A DNA stretch of 64,000 bases, taken from Maritalea mobilis (GTDB taxonomy: Bacteria > Pseudomonadota > Alphaproteobacteria > Rhodobacterales > Rhodobacteraceae). The stretch is from NCBI RefSeq assembly GCF_019800885.1, contig NZ_JAHVKE010000002.1, forward strand, positions 310,001 through 374,000. The letters are read 5' to 3'. The position numbers and the translations under genes were made by a program. Within the stretch, counting starts at the first letter, position 1; every line of letters begins with the position of its first letter. This document shows positions 56,553 to 64,000 of the stretch, in pieces. The notes beneath the pieces were generated by a model, which did not search any database, was not told the DNA's origin, and was given only the letters and a program-made list of their open reading frames with translations.

Positions 56553-56616
56553 GCATCGGGTCCCCGGCTGCTTCATTCCGAAGCGCAGGGTTAGCATCGG
56601 GGCCGGAAGGTTCAAG

Positions 56617-57480
56617 CTATCTTTGACAGGTCGCGCAGTAGAAGCTGGATCGCCCCGACTGCACTTTTCGCCTTATTTTTCCTGTACATCCGGGGGTTTG
56701 GCAGGGCTCTCCCTCGCGACCATAGACCGCAAACCTGTGTTGAAAATATCCCAGGTCGCCATCGGCCTGGCGGTAGTCGCGCAAGGATGACCCACCGGCA
56801 TCTATTGCCTCGGACAGAACATCGCGGATCGCGGGCACGAGTCGCCCGATGCGCGGCTTCGAAATGCGGCCAGCGTGGCGCAGGGGCGAAATGCCCGACC
56901 GCCAGAGCGCTTCGCAGACATAGATATTGCCCAGCCCTGCCACGATCCGCTGATCCAGCAGCGCCGATTTGACCGGGGTGCGTTTGCCCGCGAACTTCTC
57001 GGCCAGGTAGCCCTCGTTGAACGCATTGCCCAACGGCTCGGGTCCAAGCCCGGCCAACAGCCAATGCGCGTCGGCCCTGTCCGTTTCCACCAGGTCCATC
57101 GCGCCGAAGCGGCGGGCGTCGTTGAAGGTGATGCGGGCGCCGGCCTCCGTCGTCAGGACGACATGGTCATGCTTGCCAATCTGCCCGTGGTCATGGGCGA
57201 AGGCCCCCGGCATCTCGGCTGCGCCATCGCCGGTGATCAGCATCCGGCCCGACATGCCCAGATGCACGATCAGCGTTTCGCCGCTGTCGAGATCGGCCAG
57301 GATATATTTCGACCTGCGGCGCAGGCGGTCGACCCGCGCCCCGGTCAGGCGCTCGGCCATCCGTTCGGGGAAGGGCCAGCGCAGATCGGGGCGGCGCACC
57401 TCGGCTTTGGCGATGCGCGCGCCCTCCAGAACGGGGGCCAATCCGCGACGCACTGTCTCGACTTCTGGAAGTTCGGGCAA
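56617..57480 (-). CDS. mutM: formamidopyrimidine-DNA glycosylase (Fpg)
   Basis: 287 residues. The start is TTG at 57480 because Pro2-Glu3, the catalytic N-terminus after Met removal, must follow at once ([14 protein letters not shown]); AAGGAA lies upstream. Also seen: [32 protein letters not shown] and the C-terminal zinc finger ([10 protein letters not shown] through FYCATCQR). It removes 8-oxoguanine and nicks the strand. It is divergent from ubiE with 100 bases between the starts. No in-frame ATG exists near the catalytic end. Confidence 0.94.
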   Translation of the reverse strand: MPELPEVETVRRGLAPVLEGARIAKAEVRRPDLRWPFPERMAERLTGARVDRLRRRSKYILADLDSGETLIVHLGMSGRMLITGDGAAEMPGAFAHDHGQIGKHDHVVLTTEAGARITFNDARRFGAMDLVETDRADAHWLLAGLGPEPLGNAFNEGYLAEKFAGKRTPVKSALLDQRIVAGLGNIYVCEALWRSGISPLRHAGRISKPRIGRLVPAIRDVLSEAIDAGGSSLRDYRQADGDLGYFQHRFAVYGREGEPCQTPGCTGKIRRKVQSGRSSFYCATCQR

Positions 57481-57580
57481 ATCGGGCTTTCCTTGTGGTC
57501 TGACCGGGATGTAACGCCGCGTTGCGGCCCCGCAAGCGCCGCGTATAAGAGGTCCGACCAAAGCCGGAGCACAAGCCCCC

Positions 57581-58345
57581 ATGACCGATGACACGATGAA
57601 CCCCGACGGCACCACCACCCATTTCGGTTTCAAGACCGTGGATGAGCGGGAGAAGGCGGGGCTGGTCCATGGCGTCTTTACCAACGTCGCCTCGAAATAC
57701 GATATCATGAACGACGTGATGAGCGTCGGCATCCACCGCATCTGGAAGGATGCGATGATGGATTGGCTGACGCCGCGCGACGGGCAGCATTTGTTGGACG
57801 TGGCGGGCGGCACCGGCGATATCGCTTTCCGCTTCCTCGAACGCGCGCCGATGGCGCAATGCACCGTGCTCGACATGACCGAGTCGATGCTGCTGGAAGG
57901 GCAGAAGCGCGCCGAGGCGCAGCGCCAGTCGGACAAGCTGGACTGGATCGTGGGCGATGCCATGGTGCTGCCCTTCGAGGACAACACCTTCGACCGTTAC
58001 ACGATCAGCTTCGGCATCCGGAACGTCACCCGCATTCCCGATGCCCTGTCCGAGGCCTACCGCGTGCTGAAACCCGGCGGGCGGCTGATGGTGCTGGAAT
58101 TCAGCCAACTGCCGAACCAAGGCATGCAGAAGCTTTACGACCTTTATTCCTTCAACGTGATCCCGCGCATGGGGCAGCTGATCGCGAATGATCGTGACAG
58201 CTACCAGTACCTTGTCGAATCCATCCGCAAGTTCCCGGATCAGGACACGTTCGCCAACATGATCCGCGACGCCGGGTTCAGCCAGGTGAAATACCGCAAC
58301 CTCTCTTTCGGGATCGCGGCGCTGCATTCGGGCTGGAAGATCTGA
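57581..58345 (+). CDS. ubiE: demethylmenaquinone/ubiquinone C-methyltransferase UbiE
   Basis: 254 residues. Family start [20 protein letters not shown], then [20 protein letters not shown], the SAM loop [20 protein letters not shown], and [20 protein letters not shown]. It C-methylates the quinone ring in ubiquinone synthesis. It lies one base before ubiB on the same strand, the usual ubiE-ubiB pair. Start ATG 57581. Confidence 0.97.
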   Translation: MTDDTMNPDGTTTHFGFKTVDEREKAGLVHGVFTNVASKYDIMNDVMSVGIHRIWKDAMMDWLTPRDGQHLLDVAGGTGDIAFRFLERAPMAQCTVLDMTESMLLEGQKRAEAQRQSDKLDWIVGDAMVLPFEDNTFDRYTISFGIRNVTRIPDALSEAYRVLKPGGRLMVLEFSQLPNQGMQKLYDLYSFNVIPRMGQLIANDRDSYQYLVESIRKFPDQDTFANMIRDAGFSQVKYRNLSFGIAALHSGWKI

Positions 58346-58346
58346 C

Positions 58347-59876
58347 GTGAAGGGACCGCACAATATCTGGCGCCTGATCCGAACCGGCGCCACCTTCGAA
58401 CGGACCGGGGCCATGGGCGCCGTTCTCGAAGCGATGGACGCACCGCGCTCGGTGCGCGTCGCGGCCCGCGTGCTTGGCTGGCCCTTTGCCTTCCTCGGCC
58501 TTCGGGGTGACCCATCGATGCCACCCGTGCCGCGTGCCCTGAACGCACTGGGCCCGGCCTATATCAAGTTCGGGCAGATCCTTTCGACCCGCCCGGACGT
58601 GGTGGGCACGGGCCTCGCCAAGGAGTTGCAGGTTCTGCAGGACAAGCTGCCGCCCTTTTCCCGGCACGAGGCCAAGCGCGTCATCGCCCACGAGATGGAG
58701 CGCCCGGTCGACACGATCTTTTCCGATTTCTCCGAGCCGGTCGCCGCGGCCTCGATCGCGCAGGTGCACCGCGCGCGGCTGCTGGAGACCGGGCAGGATG
58801 TTGCGGTCAAGGTGCTGCGCCCGAATATCGAGCGCGCCTTTCGCAAGGATATCGACGCTTTCTACCTGATCGCGTGGTTCGTCGAAACGCTCTCGCCCTC
58901 ATCGCGGCGTTTGAAACCGCGCGACGTGATCCGGCATTTCGAAGGTGTCGTGATGCAGGAACTGGACCTGCGGATCGAAGCCTCGGCCGCGGGGGAATTT
59001 GCCGCCAACACGGCCAAGGATGACGGGTTCGAGGTGCCGGCGGTTGAATGGTTCCTCTCCTCGCGGCGGATGATGACGCTGGCCTGGGCCAATGGCATCA
59101 CGCTCAGCGATCTCGATGCCATCGACGCCGCCGGGCACGACCGGCGCGAGCTTGGCACGCGGGTGTTGCAGATGTTCCTGCGCCACGCGTTGCGCGACGG
59201 GTTCTTCCATGCCGACATGCATCACGGGAACCTCAAGGTGGCGCCGAACGGCGATATCGTGGCGCTGGATTTCGGCATCATGGGGCGGATCGACGAATAC
59301 ACGCGCCGTGTCTACGCCGAGATCCTGATGGGTTTCATCCGCAAGGATTACCGCCGCGTGGCCGAGGTACATTTCGAGGCGGGCTACGTGCCCCCGGACC
59401 GCGACGTGGGCGAGTTCGCTCAGGCCCTGCGCTCGGTCGGCGAGCCGATCTTCGGGATGGAAGCCTCCAAGATCTCGATGGGCCGGTTGCTTGCCTATCT
59501 TTTCGAGGTGACCGAGCGGTTCGGGATGGAAACGCGGACCGAGCTGATCCTGTTGCAGCGCACCATGGTCGTGGTCGAGGGCGTTTCGCGTTCGCTGAAC
59601 CCGGATATCAACATCTGGACGGTCGCCCAGCCGGTGGTCGAGGAATACATCCGTGACAATGTCGGCCCCAAGGCCGTGGCGCGCGACCTGTTCCACACCG
59701 CCCGCGTTCTGGCGCGGTTCGGTCCGCGGTTACCCAACCTGGCCGAGGCGGCCCTGCTGGCGCAGGCCAATCCCAAACCGCCCGAGCGCAAGAATCCCTG
59801 GCCGGAACGGATCGGCTATGCGTTGGCCGGGTCTGCCGCCGGGGCGGGTATCATCGCGGTGATCGCGCTCTTCTAG
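58347..59876 (+). CDS. ubiB: ubiquinone biosynthesis atypical kinase-like protein UbiB
   Basis: 509 residues of the ABC1/ADCK group: KQxGQ-like KFGQILSTRPDVVGTGLAKE, the Ala-rich loop VAAASIAQVHRARLLETGQD, the catalytic-region FFHADMHHGNLKVAPNGDIV followed by ALDFGIMGRI, and a C-terminal membrane anchor (GYALAGSAAGAGIIAVIALF). It helps the early steps of ubiquinone assembly, with an ATPase-like role. GTG 58347 is the start, one base after the ubiE stop. Confidence 0.95.
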   Translation: MKGPHNIWRLIRTGATFERTGAMGAVLEAMDAPRSVRVAARVLGWPFAFLGLRGDPSMPPVPRALNALGPAYIKFGQILSTRPDVVGTGLAKELQVLQDKLPPFSRHEAKRVIAHEMERPVDTIFSDFSEPVAAASIAQVHRARLLETGQDVAVKVLRPNIERAFRKDIDAFYLIAWFVETLSPSSRRLKPRDVIRHFEGVVMQELDLRIEASAAGEFAANTAKDDGFEVPAVEWFLSSRRMMTLAWANGITLSDLDAIDAAGHDRRELGTRVLQMFLRHALRDGFFHADMHHGNLKVAPNGDIVALDFGIMGRIDEYTRRVYAEILMGFIRKDYRRVAEVHFEAGYVPPDRDVGEFAQALRSVGEPIFGMEASKISMGRLLAYLFEVTERFGMETRTELILLQRTMVVVEGVSRSLNPDINIWTVAQPVVEEYIRDNVGPKAVARDLFHTARVLARFGPRLPNLAEAALLAQANPKPPERKNPWPERIGYALAGSAAGAGIIAVIALF

Positions 59877-59883
59877 GGCGCGG

Positions 59884-60552
59884 TCACGCATCCGGCGCGC
59901 GTAGGCCGAGGACGGATTCCGCCGGGATGGACAGCCCCCCTTCCACGGTCAGCCAGACCGCGCCATCGACCAGTTGCGCCTCTTCGATCTCGGCCCGGAC
60001 CATCACGTTGCGTTCGTCCAGCAGGTCTTCACCCAGCCAGCTTTCGACCGAAAAGCTGTAGATCCCCTCGGGCAGGGTGCTGCCGTCCAGTCCCGCGCCC
60101 GTCCATTCGAAGGGTTGATCCGACAGCGGGATGGGCAGGCGCTGCACCACCTCGCCCGACTGGTCGCGCACGATCAGTTCGGTGCGGTCGGCCAACAGGT
60201 TGGGCGCCGCTTGCAGTGTCACCGACTGCCCTTCGAAATAGACGGGCATTTCGGCCCGCGCCTCCATCCCGATCCAGCCGCCAAGCTCCCCCATGCCCAG
60301 CGTCCCGAGGCCGGTCTGTAGTTCCGCGAGCAGGTCATTGGTCAGCACCTGCTGCTCGACCCCGGAAAAGGTGGCGAGTTGCGTGGCGTATTCGGTCGAT
60401 TCCATTGGGTTCAACGGATCCTGGTTGCGCATCTGCGTGGTCAGCAGTTGCAGGAAGGTCTGGAAATCCGCGCTGAGGACGGTGCTGTCGGTGGCCGATG
60501 CGGTCAGGCCCGAGGCCGTTTGCGTCGCCGTGGTCGGGTAGATCTCCATCAT
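59884..60552 (-). CDS. flgD: flagellar hook assembly protein FlgD
   Basis: 222 residues. The N-terminal FlgD scaffold (LSADFQTFLQLLTTQMRNQD, then PLNPMESTEYATQLATFSGV) is the family signature, followed by a beta-sandwich half (VTLQAAPNLLADRTELIVRD, PEGIYSFSVESWLGEDLL). FlgD caps the growing hook. It is downstream of fliK on the same strand, 16 bases away. Tandem ATG codons open the gene. Confidence 0.93.
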   Translation of the reverse strand: MMEIYPTTATQTASGLTASATDSTVLSADFQTFLQLLTTQMRNQDPLNPMESTEYATQLATFSGVEQQVLTNDLLAELQTGLGTLGMGELGGWIGMEARAEMPVYFEGQSVTLQAAPNLLADRTELIVRDQSGEVVQRLPIPLSDQPFEWTGAGLDGSTLPEGIYSFSVESWLGEDLLDERNVMVRAEIEEAQLVDGAVWLTVEGGLSIPAESVLGLRAPDA

Positions 60553-60568
60553 CTATCTCCTTGATCGG

Positions 60569-62389
60569 TCAAAGCCGCAGATCGAGGGCACCGTCATGGG
60601 CGCGCTGCGGGTCGTTATGAGGGTGTGGGTCCGTTTCATCGGTGCTGTGCGCAGCAAGGCCGCTGTCGCCGGCCTGGGGCCGCGCGCCACTGCCATCGTG
60701 GCCGGGTTGCCCCCCCTGTGACAGGCGCACCTGCAGGGCGTCGAGCCCAAGGCGGCTTGCTTCCTGCTGCAGCACATCGAGGTGCCGCCGCATCAAGTCG
60801 ACCGTTTCCGGCCGGTCCGCCGTGATCGCCAGCGTAAGGGTTCCGCCCTGCTCGCTGACGCTCAACCGGACACGGCCCAGTTCGGGCGGATCAAGGGCCA
60901 GGTCCAACGGCGTCTCGCGCGCCTGTTCGGCGGTGCTGATCGCAAGGGAAATCTGCTGGGCGACAGGCATGGGGGGCTGTGCCGCCGCAGGTGTCTGGGT
61001 CGATCCGGTCGGCATGGCGACCGGGGGCGCAGACATGGCCGGATGGGTTGGCGGCATGGGTTCACTCCGGTTCTCCCCTTCCGCGCTGGCCCCGCTGGGG
61101 CCGGTCGCGGCCTTATCCACGCCGGTGCCTTTCGTGGCATCGGCGGAGGGAGCGGTGTCGAGGCGCAAGGGTTCGACGCGGTCCTCGCGGGCCCTGCCGG
61201 TCGGCCCCCGATGCTCGGTGCGGTCATGCCCGGTCAGGGCGGCTTCGTCGCCCGCTGCGTTCAGCTTGGGTGGTGCGGCCAGCGCGTTCGCGGACCCGAG
61301 TTTCACGCGGGTGCCTGACCCGGGTATCTCGGCATGTAGGCCCGCAGGCCTTTCGTCTCGGGGTAAGGACGGCAAGGCCTCGGGCTTATGTGGCGACGTG
61401 GGCGCGGTGCCACTCGCACGGTCGCTTGGCAGCTTAAATTGTACACCGGGGGCCGCGTCAGCCCTAACCGGTTGGGCATCGGGCGCCGACTCGGGCGCGG
61501 GCGTTGCCTTGGTGTCCACGCGCATGACCGCCACATCCGGGGCGGATCCGGTCGGCACACCGGGCGCACCCGCCGCCGCAGGGGGCACCGTGCCGTCGCG
61601 CCTGATACCAAGGCGAGGGACCAAGGGTTCGGCGACGGATGGGCCGAGCCGCCCATGAGTGGGCTCCCCGGCGATCACCGCTTCGGTGAGACCGGGCCGA
61701 GGCATACCGGCCAGGTCTCGTGCGGTCCCGAGACCTTTGGACGGGGCGACCTCGATACCCGCTGGACCGGGAGCGCCGAGAGGCCGGGGGCTGTCCGGTG
61801 GAGCCTCGTCCGAGTGCGGCGCGACACTGACGCCAGGCCGCGATTGCACCGCCAGTTCATGCGAAAGCACGCGACCCTGCGTGAGCGCGCCATTCGCGCC
61901 ATTTGGCGTATCTGCCGAAGTGCCGGGTGGTGTGGTTATGGGCGACTCTCGTCGCGAAAGCACATCGCCCCCCGCTTGCATCGCCATGCCGACCGGCGCG
62001 TTCACCGCTGACCCGGTGTCACCCGACGGCGCCGGGGAATCCTCCGGTGCCTCGGACCAATCCTGCGCCCAGTCGGCCAATACTCTGCCGTTCGCGTTGT
62101 CCGGCACCGCGGGACAGCCCACCTCTGGCTCAAGCTGGCCGTTCATCGGCAAGACCGGGTCGTCCTCCTCCCCCGTCTGCCCATTCGCGCGGAACGGAAC
62201 CGTGACTCGGTGACCTTGGCGATCGTTCACAGTGTCGTCGATCACCGGGCCACACGGCATGTCCCCTTCCGCCAGCATAACCGCGAACACGGCGTCGCCT
62301 GCCCCTGATGCCATGGCGCCTTCAGGACTGCGCGGGGCCCCCGGCGTGGGCCCATACCCGGTCGAACCAAGGGGAGGGAGAGTCTGCAT
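60569..62389 (-). CDS. fliK: flagellar hook-length control protein FliK
   Basis: 606 residues, mostly low-complexity Pro/Ala/Gly-rich disordered sequence, then the C-terminal Flg_hook domain: LDLALDPPELGRVRLSVSEQ, LTLAITADRPETVDLMRRHL and LQQEASRLGLDALQVRLSQG. FliK measures hook length and switches export specificity through FlhB. ATG 62389 is preferred, because the preceding in-frame residues from 62482 are not export-protein-like. It is divergent from the rod-binding protein gene. Confidence 0.88.
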   Translation of the reverse strand: MQTLPPLGSTGYGPTPGAPRSPEGAMASGAGDAVFAVMLAEGDMPCGPVIDDTVNDRQGHRVTVPFRANGQTGEEDDPVLPMNGQLEPEVGCPAVPDNANGRVLADWAQDWSEAPEDSPAPSGDTGSAVNAPVGMAMQAGGDVLSRRESPITTPPGTSADTPNGANGALTQGRVLSHELAVQSRPGVSVAPHSDEAPPDSPRPLGAPGPAGIEVAPSKGLGTARDLAGMPRPGLTEAVIAGEPTHGRLGPSVAEPLVPRLGIRRDGTVPPAAAGAPGVPTGSAPDVAVMRVDTKATPAPESAPDAQPVRADAAPGVQFKLPSDRASGTAPTSPHKPEALPSLPRDERPAGLHAEIPGSGTRVKLGSANALAAPPKLNAAGDEAALTGHDRTEHRGPTGRAREDRVEPLRLDTAPSADATKGTGVDKAATGPSGASAEGENRSEPMPPTHPAMSAPPVAMPTGSTQTPAAAQPPMPVAQQISLAISTAEQARETPLDLALDPPELGRVRLSVSEQGGTLTLAITADRPETVDLMRRHLDVLQQEASRLGLDALQVRLSQGGQPGHDGSGARPQAGDSGLAAHSTDETDPHPHNDPQRAHDGALDLRL

Positions 62390-62497
62390 TTGGCGATCCG
62401 TTCTAGAAAGACCGGGGCAGAGTCTCACAGATGTCCTTACGAATTCTTTACGCCTGGGCGTCATGCTGGACAAAACGCGCATAATGCGAGCTTCCGG

Positions 62498-62812
62498 ATG
62501 ACCCTGACCCCCACACCTGCCGTTTCGCCAACGCCGACCGATGCCCTGTCACCGGAGCGACGCGACCTGTCGGATCTGCGGGCGGTGGCGCAGAACCTGG
62601 AGGCTGCGTTCCTGTCGGAAATGCTGAAACATGCCGGTCTCGGCGCGCCGCGGGGCGGGTTCGGCGGCGGTGTGGGCGAAGACCAGTTCGCCTCCATGCT
62701 GCGGGATGAACAGGCCCGCGCCCTTGCCGCGCGCGGGGGGATCGGACTGGCCGAATCGCTTTTCAACGCCCTGGTGGCGCGGGCGAATGCAGCGGCGGGT
62801 GACGCGAATTGA
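62498..62812 (+). CDS. FlgJ N-terminal-like rod-binding protein
   Basis: 104 residues carrying only the rod-binding domain (LRAVAQNLEAAFLSEMLKHA, then EDQFASMLRDEQARALAARG and IGLAESLFNAL) without a muramidase half, as in many Alphaproteobacteria. It helps assemble the flagellar rod in the periplasm. ATG 62498 fits; an in-frame start at 62390 overlaps the fliK 5' end. It overlaps the next gene by four bases (TTGA at 62809-62812). Confidence 0.87.
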   Translation: MTLTPTPAVSPTPTDALSPERRDLSDLRAVAQNLEAAFLSEMLKHAGLGAPRGGFGGGVGEDQFASMLRDEQARALAARGGIGLAESLFNALVARANAAAGDAN

Positions 62813-63147
62813 ACCGTGGGGCAGACACCCTCGCCGTGCTGCGCGACCTGCTCTCGGCGCAGCGTAATGCGCTTCGGTCCGGGGATTATGGCGGATTGGA
62901 CCGGATCGGCGCACGGCTGGAGCGGGCACTGTCGAACCTCGGGCCACCCATCGACCGCGACGCGCTGATGCTTGTCCGGCAGGAGGCCGGGCGGACGGCC
63001 GACCTGATCCGCGCCGCGCAGGCCGGGCTGGCCCGGGCGCGAAGCGATATGGGCGCGCGGCGGGATGTCTCCCTGTCCACCTATGACGCATATGGCCGCC
63101 GCAGCAATGTCGCATCTGCCCCGGGCCGAACCCTCTCAAGACGCTGA
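62809..63147 (+). CDS. FlgN-like flagellar export chaperone
   Basis: 112 residues, mostly helical with a basic C-terminus. Seen: LAVLRDLLSAQRNALRSGDY, LMLVRQEAGRTADLIRAAQA, and the tail STYDAYGRRSNVASAPGRTL, the SxYxxxGR pattern of FlgN-type proteins. It would hold hook-filament junction proteins FlgK and FlgL before export. It starts with TTG sharing bases with the upstream stop. Identity is moderate because FlgN sequences vary. Confidence 0.75.
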   Translation: MNRGADTLAVLRDLLSAQRNALRSGDYGGLDRIGARLERALSNLGPPIDRDALMLVRQEAGRTADLIRAAQAGLARARSDMGARRDVSLSTYDAYGRRSNVASAPGRTLSRR

Positions 63148-63372
63148 TCGCGACCGCGGCCGTTAAAATTCGCTGCAAAACCCATGCAGTTTCCGGCCCG
63201 TCCTAACACTTCATTCAAGCCTTTGAACGTAGGGTATGCGGGCACCCAAAGCGGGTGGCGTGACCCAGCATGAAGGGTTGCAGTGGTCAGAACGACATTT
63301 CGTGGGGCGTCGCCGCCCCGGATCGGTATGGCGCGAAATCGGCGCCCGGAAAAAGCTAGTGAAAGGGACGAC
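63148..63372. promoter_or_regulatory. 225-base flagellin upstream region
   Basis: No gene. A GGCGTCGCCGCCCC stretch and an AAAGGGACG ribosome-binding area lie before the flagellin ATG. I searched for a sigma-28 promoter (TAAA-N15-GCCGATAA) and a sigma-54 promoter and found no good match, so no promoter is placed. Confidence 0.4.
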
Positions 63373-64000
63373 ATGTCCAGCATTCTGACGAACACCAGCG
63401 CCATGGTGGCGTTGCAAACCCTGAAATCGGTGAATTCGAACCTGCAACAAACCCAGTCCGAGATTTCGACCGGCAAATCCGTGGCTTCTGCGCGCGATAA
63501 CTCGGCGGTGTGGGCCATCTCCAAGGTGATGGAATCCGATGTGAAGGGGTTCCAGGCGATCTCGGAAAGCCTCAGCCTGGGGGAATCGACCGTGGCGGTG
63601 GCCCGCAATGCGGCCGAAACGGTGACGGACCTGCTGACCGAGGTGAAAGGCAAGATCGTCGCCGCGCAGGAAGAGAATGTCGACCGCGCCAAGATCCAGA
63701 CTGATATCGACGCCCTGCGCGACCAGATCAGTTCGGTGGTCAATGCAGCGCAGTTCAACGGTCTGAACCTCGTGAAGGGGTCGGAAGACGTCAACATCCT
63801 GTCCTCACTCGATCGTTCCGGCGCTGGCGAGGTGTCGGCGGCGAACATCAAGGTAGCCCGCCAGGATCTCACCGCCAGCACGGGTGAGATCGGGACGACG
63901 GGGCTGACGGGCGGTCTGACCGCTGCGAACTATGGCACGATCAATGGCGGCGCCTCGGCGACCGGTTTCACGACCGATGCCGGCGGCTTGACGGCCACCG
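63373..64000 (+). CDS. fliC: flagellin, 3' end outside the window
   Basis: Partial: 209 codons of open frame to the window end. The N-terminal D0/D1 region is typical (SSILTNTSAMVALQTLKSVN, STGKSVASARDNSAVWAISK, VNAAQFNGLNLVKGSEDVNI). It polymerises as the flagellar filament after export. The variable region begins near residue 160 with Gly/Thr-rich stretches. AAAGGGACGAC precedes ATG 63373. Confidence 0.92.
   Translation, partial: MSSILTNTSAMVALQTLKSVNSNLQQTQSEISTGKSVASARDNSAVWAISKVMESDVKGFQAISESLSLGESTVAVARNAAETVTDLLTEVKGKIVAAQEENVDRAKIQTDIDALRDQISSVVNAAQFNGLNLVKGSEDVNILSSLDRSGAGEVSAANIKVARQDLTASTGEIGTTGLTGGLTAANYGTINGGASATGFTTDAGGLTAT

Noticed and set aside
63148-63372. Sigma-28 or sigma-54 promoter before flagellin
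   Set aside because: No sequence with the expected spacing and both boxes was found; TGGCGTGACCCAGC has the wrong GG-to-GC spacing for sigma-54.

Overview
The window is a GC-rich, gene-dense bacterial chromosome segment that reads as Rhodobacteraceae (roseobacter group, Alphaproteobacteria). The evidence is the gene order rpsT-dnaA-dnaN-recF-(two small genes)-gyrB on one strand, a tRNA-Pro(CGG) with encoded CCA, UbiE/UbiB, an alphaproteobacterial-type CsgH curli protein, an AIPR gene set in otherwise housekeeping DNA, and a GGGGGC-TTT-GCCCCC extragenic element of a kind I associate with this family. No rRNA, insertion sequence, CRISPR array or integrase gene is visible.

Layout. 36-6856: a tripartite tricarboxylate-type uptake system (tctC-tctB-tctA) followed by gamma-glutamyltransferase and an FAD amine oxidase, with a divergent LysR regulator. 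7047-17905: tRNA-Pro and the leucine genes leuB, leuD and leuC on the minus strand, spread out among a DMT exporter, an endonuclease/phosphatase-fold protein, a membrane protein, a DUF4198/HupE divergent pair, an MFS transporter and a DXD glycosyltransferase. 17963-25038: MscS channel, ThDP enzyme, FMN reductase, TauE/SafE-type permease, an FAD oxidase divergent from mnmD, and a second DMT exporter. 25135-33266: lytic transglycosylase, dapA, trmO, smpB, a two-domain sulfurtransferase, GNAT, aromatic aminotransferase, queuosine-precursor transporter, a compact small-RNA/small-ORF unit, and arfB.

33304-35019 is the one clearly foreign-looking piece: a visibly AT-rich AIPR (abortive infection) gene between arfB and pncB. 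35059-42357 is housekeeping: NAD salvage (pncB, pncA), a K+ channel, a THUMP RNA methyltransferase, MarC, a putative metallopeptidase, TrhO and a hemerythrin. 42367-45071 holds a solute-binding-like protein and a curlin-csgH-curlin operon with strong intergenic hairpins and a 421-base upstream region. 45072-47183: a hydroxypyruvate-isomerase-like protein and an anaerobic sulfatase maturase-like radical SAM enzyme. 47224-55590 is the replication cluster (gyrB, LysE, VOC, recF, dnaN, dnaA, rpsT), with three consecutive perfect palindromes between recF and dnaN. 55776-59876: enoyl-CoA hydratase, mutM, ubiE, ubiB. 59884-64000: flagellar genes flgD, fliK, a rod-binding FlgJ-like protein, a FlgN-like protein and the start of a flagellin cut by the window end.

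Functional themes: leucine, lysine and aromatic amino-acid metabolism, tRNA wobble modification (mnmD, trhO, trmO, yhhQ-type transporter), two ribosome rescue factors (smpB, arfB) within 5 kb, NAD salvage, ubiquinone synthesis, motility and surface amyloid. The least explained items are the AIPR gene, the small unit at 32530-32752 whose Shine-Dalgarno matches the full 16S tail, the curlin operon, and the palindrome triplet at 51889-51953.
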